Part shown: positions 59,501 through 64,000 of the stretch, piece after piece
Layout of the letters: each line of letters opens with the position of its first letter
How positions within the stretch are numbered: position 1 is the stretch's first letter
DNA from: Brachypterus glaber
Lineage: Eukaryota > Arthropoda > Insecta > Coleoptera > Kateretidae
DNA length: 64,000 nt
Assembly (NCBI GenBank): GCA_958510825.1
Contig: OY294047.1
Location: 36,553,747 to 36,617,746 of the forward strand
Reading direction: 5' to 3'
Notes under the pieces: generated by a model
Database searches by the model: none
Seen by the model: only the letters and a program-made list of their open reading frames with translations
Told to the model about the DNA's origin: nothing
Translations under genes and position numbers: made by a program

Positions 59501-61712
59501 ATTTTCATGTGAGTAAAGTTAGCGAAGCAACTTTGGAAATCCAAAGTTTTGATAGCTTATTAATTTGCCGTTATTTTGCCGCTATTTAGTTATGAATTTT
59601 ATTTTTTTGCCGTTTTTGGTTTTTTAAAATTATTTGCTGCTTCGCTAACTTTACCGTAAAGTTAGCTAAGCATCATAAGAAAAAAAGATTTTTCCTAAAA
59701 TCCAACTAGGTCAAAATTTGCCGTTTTTTTGCCGTTATTTAACTGTGTAAAAACCAATTTTGTAGCTTTTGTTTTTTTTTTTAAATTGCTGCTTCGCTAA
59801 CTTTACCGTAAAGTTAGCTAAGCATCATACGAAAAAACAATTTTTTCTAAAACCCAACTAGGTCAGAATTTGCCGTTTTTTTGCCGTTATTTAACTGTGC
59901 AAAAACCAATTTTGTAGCTTTTGTTTTTTTTTTTTTAATTGCTGCTTAGCTAACTTTACCGTAAAGTTAGTTAAGCATCATACAAAAAAACGATTTTTTC
60001 TAAAATCCAACTAGGTCAGAATTTGCCGTTTTTTTGCCGTTATTTAACTGTGTAAAAACCAATTTTGTAGCTTTTGTTTTTTTTTAAATTGCTGCTTCGC
60101 TAACTTTACCGTAAAGTTAGCTAAGCATCATACGAAAAAACAATTTTTTCTAAATAACGGCAAAAAAACAGCAAATTCTGACCTAGTTGAGCTAAGCAGC
60201 AATTAAAAAAAAAACAAAAGCTACAAGCAAATTCTGACCTAGTTGGATTTTAGAAAAAAATCGTTTTTTCATATGATGCTTAGCTAACTTTACGGTAAAG
60301 TTAGCGAAGCAGCAATAAAAAAAAAACAAATGCTACAAAATTGGTTTTTACACAATTAAATAACGGCAAAAAAACGGCAAATTCTGATCTAGTTGGATTT
60401 AAAAAAATATATTTTTTTCTTGTGATGCTTAGCTAACTTTACGGTAAAGTTAGCTAAGCAGCAATTAAAAAAAAACAAAAGCTACAAAATTGGTTTTTGC
60501 ACAGTTAAATAACGGCAAAAAAACGGCAAATTCTGACCTATTTGGATTTTAGAAAAAATTGTTTTTTCGTATGATGCTTTACGGTAAAGTTAGCGAAGCA
60601 GCAATTTAAAAAAAAAACAAAAGCTACAAAATTGGTTTTTACACGATTAAATAACGGCAAAAAAACGGCAAATTCTGACCTAGTTGGATTTTAGGAAAAA
60701 TCGTTTTTCTTATGATGCTTAGCTAACTTTACGGTAAAGTTAGCGAAGCAGCAAATAATTTTAAAAAACCAAAAACGGCAAAAAGAATAATTCACAACTA
60801 AATAGCGGCAACATAACGGAAAATTAATAATAATTAAATAAATTAATAATAATTATTATTTAAATAATTTTAAAATATAAATTATAACCTCAAAAGCTTT
60901 GAGTCGAAACACTTGAGAGACAAAAGTTATCCGGCAACTTTGCATGCGCTACGTTGTCACGTTTAATTTAGAATCGCTAACTTCCTGTATATTTTATAGC
61001 GTTTATATAGCATTGGTTTTCACACAACTAAATATCGGCAAAAAAACGGCAAATTCTGATCTAGTTGGATTTTAAAAAATATATTTTTTTCTTGTGAAGC
61101 TTAGCTAACTTTACGGTAAAGTTAGCTAAGCAGCAATTAAAAAAAAACAAAAGCTACAAAATTGGTTTTTGCACAGTTAAATAACGGCAAAAAAACGGCA
61201 AATTCTGATCTAGTTGGATTTAAAAACATATATTTTTTTCTTGTGAAGCTTAGCTAACTTTACGGTAAAGTTAGCTAAGCAGCAATTAAAAAAAAAGCTA
61301 CATAATTGGTTTTTGCACAGTTAAATAACGGCAAAAAAACGGCAAATTCTGACCTAGTTGCGTTTTAGAAAATATCGTTTTTTCGTATGATGCTTAGCTA
61401 ACTTTACGGTAAAGTTAGCGAAGCAGCAATTTAAAAAAAACAAAAGCTACAAAATTGGTTTTTACACGATTAAATAACGGCAAAAAAACGGCAAATTCTG
61501 ACCTAGTTGGATTTTAGGAAAAATCGTTTTTTCTTATGATGCTTAGCTAACTTTACGGTAAAGTTAGCGAAGCAGCAAATAATTTTAAAAAACCAAAAAC
61601 GGCAAAAAAATAAAATTCACAACTAAATAGCGGCAAAATGACGGCAAATTAATAAGCTATCAAAACTTTGGATTTCCAAAGTTGCTTCGCTAACTTTACT
61701 CACATTAATTTT
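59501..61712. mobile_element. Foldback (FB)-like element with tandem-repeat arms
   Basis: The outer ends GTGAGTAAAGTTAGCGAAGC and GCTTCGCTAACTTTACTCAC are inverted. Each arm is a tandem series of about 150-bp units: a near-palindrome GCTAACTTTACnGTAAAGTT, then AGCATCAT, then an AACTAGGTCAGAATTTGCCG block, then TAGCTTTTGTTTTTTTTT. About four units run forward (59640-60150) and eight or nine run reversed (60170-61600), with an unlike ~200-bp insert at about 60830-61020. This is the plan of Drosophila FB/Galileo-like foldback transposons, although homology to them is not established. No transposase was seen. Confidence 0.75.
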
Positions 61713-62059
61713 CGTGGTACCAACCCGAAAAAGAAAATTACCAAAGTGGTCAAAACCTGACAATTTTAGATAATTTTTGTCGTTTTTTGATTGTTTATTC
61801 GTTTTTGATTGTTTTGTCGTTTTCGACTGTTTTTTGATTGTGTTTCTGTGTTTTGGATTGGATTTACTTGGATGTGTTTATTCGCTGTAAAAGCAAATGC
61901 CAGAAAAATAAATATAAAACAAATTTTTTTCTGGCTATAGCTCAAACTTCATAATTGTTACGTTAACTAAATATCTAGTTGCCATGCACAGAATTCTGGT
62001 TGTGATTACCATGTGTGTCATATTTTACTATTTTTCTGGTTGAGTTAACTAGATTAATA
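61713..62059. other. T-rich low-complexity sequence
   Basis: GTTTTTTGATTGTTT-like repeats occur at about 61780-61860. No other feature. Confidence 0.4.
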
Positions 62060-62328
62060 CAGTCACATAAAAAAAGGCAATAACTTTTAAGGAGAATATA
62101 TTCCTATGTATTTTAAGACCCTGAACCGCTTTCGAGGTCAAAATGGCACCTCATCCGATTACTTTTCGAGATAACATCAAAAAACGTCGGTTTTGAGCAT
62201 GAAAATAGCGTTTTTTGAGATTGTGTTCAATGGATGAGGTGCTATTTTGACCTCAAATTCGGCTTCAGCGTCTAAAAATACATAGGAATACCTCCGACAG
62301 AGTTCTTGACATTTTTTTTGTGTGGCTG
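62060..62328. mobile_element. 269-bp Tc1/mariner-type MITE
   Basis: CAGTCACATAAAAAAA on the left and TTTTTTTTGTGTGGCTG on the right, flanked by TA (62058-62059, 62329-62330). The arms pair through TCCTATGTATTTTAAGA / TCTAAAAATACATAGGA and GGTCAAAATGGCACCTCATCC with GGATGAGGTGCTATTTTGAC-like sequence. Confidence 0.85.
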
Positions 62329-62370
62329 TATTTTAAAAATCTATTTTCGACCGAATTATGCCTTAATTTT

Positions 62371-62642
62371 ACATTACATTACATTACATGTTTGTTTAAC
62401 CTCGTACTATTCTACTTAATTAAGCATCCCCCAAGTCCAGGACTTGTGTGGGCTAGTAGTAGAGGGAACCACCGGCTTATACTGACTTTCGAACGAGTTT
62501 CTAGGGAGTGTCCGTTTCACTTATCGCCTTCGACAAATTTCAATTATTAATTAACTGAAAAAGGCAAATCGGCGCCAGTGAGAATCGAACTCACGATAGT
62601 AGACTTGCTATGCATACGCGCTAGCCACTACGCTATGCCTCC
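62371..62642 (-). mobile_element. tRNA-derived SINE with (ATGTA)n-type tail
   Basis: Reading the minus strand: a 72-nt tRNA-like head (62571-62642), a body of about 180 bp and a pentanucleotide tail of ATGTA-type units at 62371-62390. This order (RNA polymerase III promoter head, body, simple tail) defines a tRNA-SINE. Only one copy is in the window and no target duplication was found. Confidence 0.6.
62571..62642 (-). tRNA. tRNA-Ala(AGC)-like sequence, probably a SINE head or pseudogene
   Basis: The 72 nt fold as a cloverleaf: acceptor GGAGGCA/TGGCGCC with two mismatches (positions 3-70 and 5-68), D arm GCGT/GCGC, anticodon arm TATGC-ATAGCAA-GTCTA with one mismatch and anticodon AGC (Ala) after T33, variable loop of 5, and T arm GTGAG-TTCGATT-CTCAC fully paired. 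A box TAGCGTAGTGG and B box AGTTCGATTCT are both present. The G3:U70 identity pair of alanine tRNA is absent, which argues against a working tRNA. Confidence 0.6.
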
Positions 62643-64000
62643 CATTGATTTATATTTTTTAATTGTATTTCTTTTAAGAAATTCAAAATTAAACAACTAC
62701 ATTTAATATTATTCATTTAATTTTATTTATTTAAAGTAAAACTTTTAAGATAAATCCAAACCTAAATAAAAATCTTCAATACCTAAAAACCGAAAAGTAT
62801 CATACTTTACACTTGCACAAAAAGGTTTCCAACCTATTTGATTCAACATAAAATCCTCAATTGGCTTAAAAATAAAATAAAAACAAAACAGTGGAAAACA
62901 ACATGAAATAAAATATTTCATCCTTTACAATTTAAGAGGAAAAGTCACTTTTTCCAATGCGTTCAAGTGGCAGCAACAATATCTACTATGAAACAGAAAC
63001 TTTTTACTTAAATGATTCCTTTTTATTTTTCATTTCTTTAATTTATTGCACTTCATATCGTCGGTAATACTGACAGCACGTATGCTATACGAAAAAAAGT
63101 GTCGCTGTTTACTATTACAGCACCGAATTGTCAGGGTGGAGTGAGATAAGCTTTTTTTCCAAAATCGTGAAACAAGTTGGAGATAGGTAGAGTTAATAAG
63201 TAGTTTATACGTCTCGCCACATGTGGGCTCCTACCAAAGCTACACAGCCAGGCTGTGACAGCCTACCTATCTAGTAATAACCAACAGCAAACTTCATTTT
63301 TTTCGGATAGCAGGTATTGTAGTATCACCGACGATAAATTTTCGTTTGGACTTTTGAAAATTGATCAATTTTTCAATCATCGTAATGAGTGACTGCAGAC
63401 GGCCAGTTTCCCGAAACTGCAGTCTACCAATATCACTCTGTACGATGAATGGAAAATGGATTTATATATTCCATATTCTTTTAAAAATATTTCTATAATT
63501 TTGGTTCAAATTAAAAAAATCCAGTCAGTCAGTTGTAATATTTTCTAGTGTTGAGTGCAGTTGCAGTCGGCTCAAAAACAGCCTGTAATAAAAAGAGTGA
63601 CATGAAAAGCCTAAGTTTTATAAGCATGCCAAAATCATACAAATAAAACAATAACTTAGTAGGTCTGTTGTGAAATTATTTGAATATTTTTAATATTTAT
63701 TTACTTTATTTACTTGTCTGACACCTGTCAAAAACTCACCAGAGGTATGTCCTTAACTGTGATTTTAGGGATTTTCGACCCACTGAACTAGTTCAGTTGG
63801 CCAATGAATTTGCTGTCAATTTGACTTCCTTTACACCATTTTTGTGTTCACTTCAGCCGAAACCGTCTGAACTGAGTAATCTATCTTTTCGCTAAGGATC
63901 CTCAGGGATAAAGTATTTATTTTATGTTAAATATTATCTTGGTGTTTAGGTAAGCCAAGCCTTATTAATATTTTTTCCTACGATCCCCTATGAAAATGAC
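62643..64000. other. A+T-rich sequence with no recognised gene
   Basis: A few imperfect hairpins are visible: GAGATAGGTAG with CTACCTATCT near 63180-63270, and GACTGCAG with CTGCAGTC near 63393-63424. No coding exon was recognised, but a short exon or promoter could be missed by eye. Confidence 0.35.

Noticed and set aside
63000..64000. Possible host exon near the right edge
   Set aside because: Somewhat higher complexity, but no open frame of useful length or recognisable domain; cannot be supported by eye.

Overview
This window is repeat-dense, A+T-rich eukaryotic DNA. The best fit is an insect nuclear genome; the order is not resolved. The evidence is a Jockey/CR1-type non-LTR retrotransposon, a DINE-1/HINE-like non-autonomous Helentron, LTR remnants with a tRNA-Ser-type primer-binding site, a tRNA-headed SINE, and many foldback DNA elements with TA, TAA/TTA, TTAA or 8-bp target duplications. 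No multi-exon host gene could be recognised. The only good non-transposon coding sequences are two small intronless GNAT-like acetyltransferase paralogues at 52420-52824 and 57240-57644.

Layout, left to right. 0.4-3.0 kb: 5'-truncated LINE (minus) with an intact reverse transcriptase. 3-8.5 kb: foldback MITEs and an inverted pair of LTR-like units, with a lone primer-binding site at 7625. 8.65-12.1 kb: a probable decayed piggyBac-like element that received a Helentron-like element carrying about 1.9 kb of pure (GACA)n, plus two TAA-duplicating MITEs. 12.2-15.9 kb: tandem LTR/primer-binding-site/leader units, several split by nested MITEs. 17.2-20.4 kb: two adjacent giant palindromes. 20.7-36.8 kb: inverted copies of two short hairpin-bearing families, Tc1/mariner-type foldbacks, a second, short Helentron copy and an 0.8-kb tandem duplication. 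37-46 kb: further foldbacks and a reverse-transcriptase pseudogene lying between inverted repeats. 46.5-49.4 kb: three minisatellite blocks. 49.7-57.7 kb: two 1.1-kb foldback copies, and a duplicated module (TTA/TAA-duplicating element plus acetyltransferase gene), the second copy of which was hit by a nested foldback. 57.9-59.2 kb: a hAT MITE with an exact 8-bp target duplication and an 0.8-kb palindrome. 59.5-61.7 kb: a Foldback-like element with arms built of about 150-bp tandem repeats. 62-62.6 kb: a Tc1-type MITE and a tRNA-Ala(AGC)-like SINE.

The two acetyltransferase copies share an exact TGCGCATGCGCA motif (NRF-1/Ewg-type) about 140-150 bp upstream of the ATG, a matched leader, and a stop codon overlapping AATAAA. 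They differ at roughly one residue in five. This looks like a duplicated gene kept under constraint inside a transposon-rich interval. The rest of the window is best read as layered transposition, with several insertions that can be dated relative to one another. All family calls come from reading motifs, ends and internal repeats; no database search was run.
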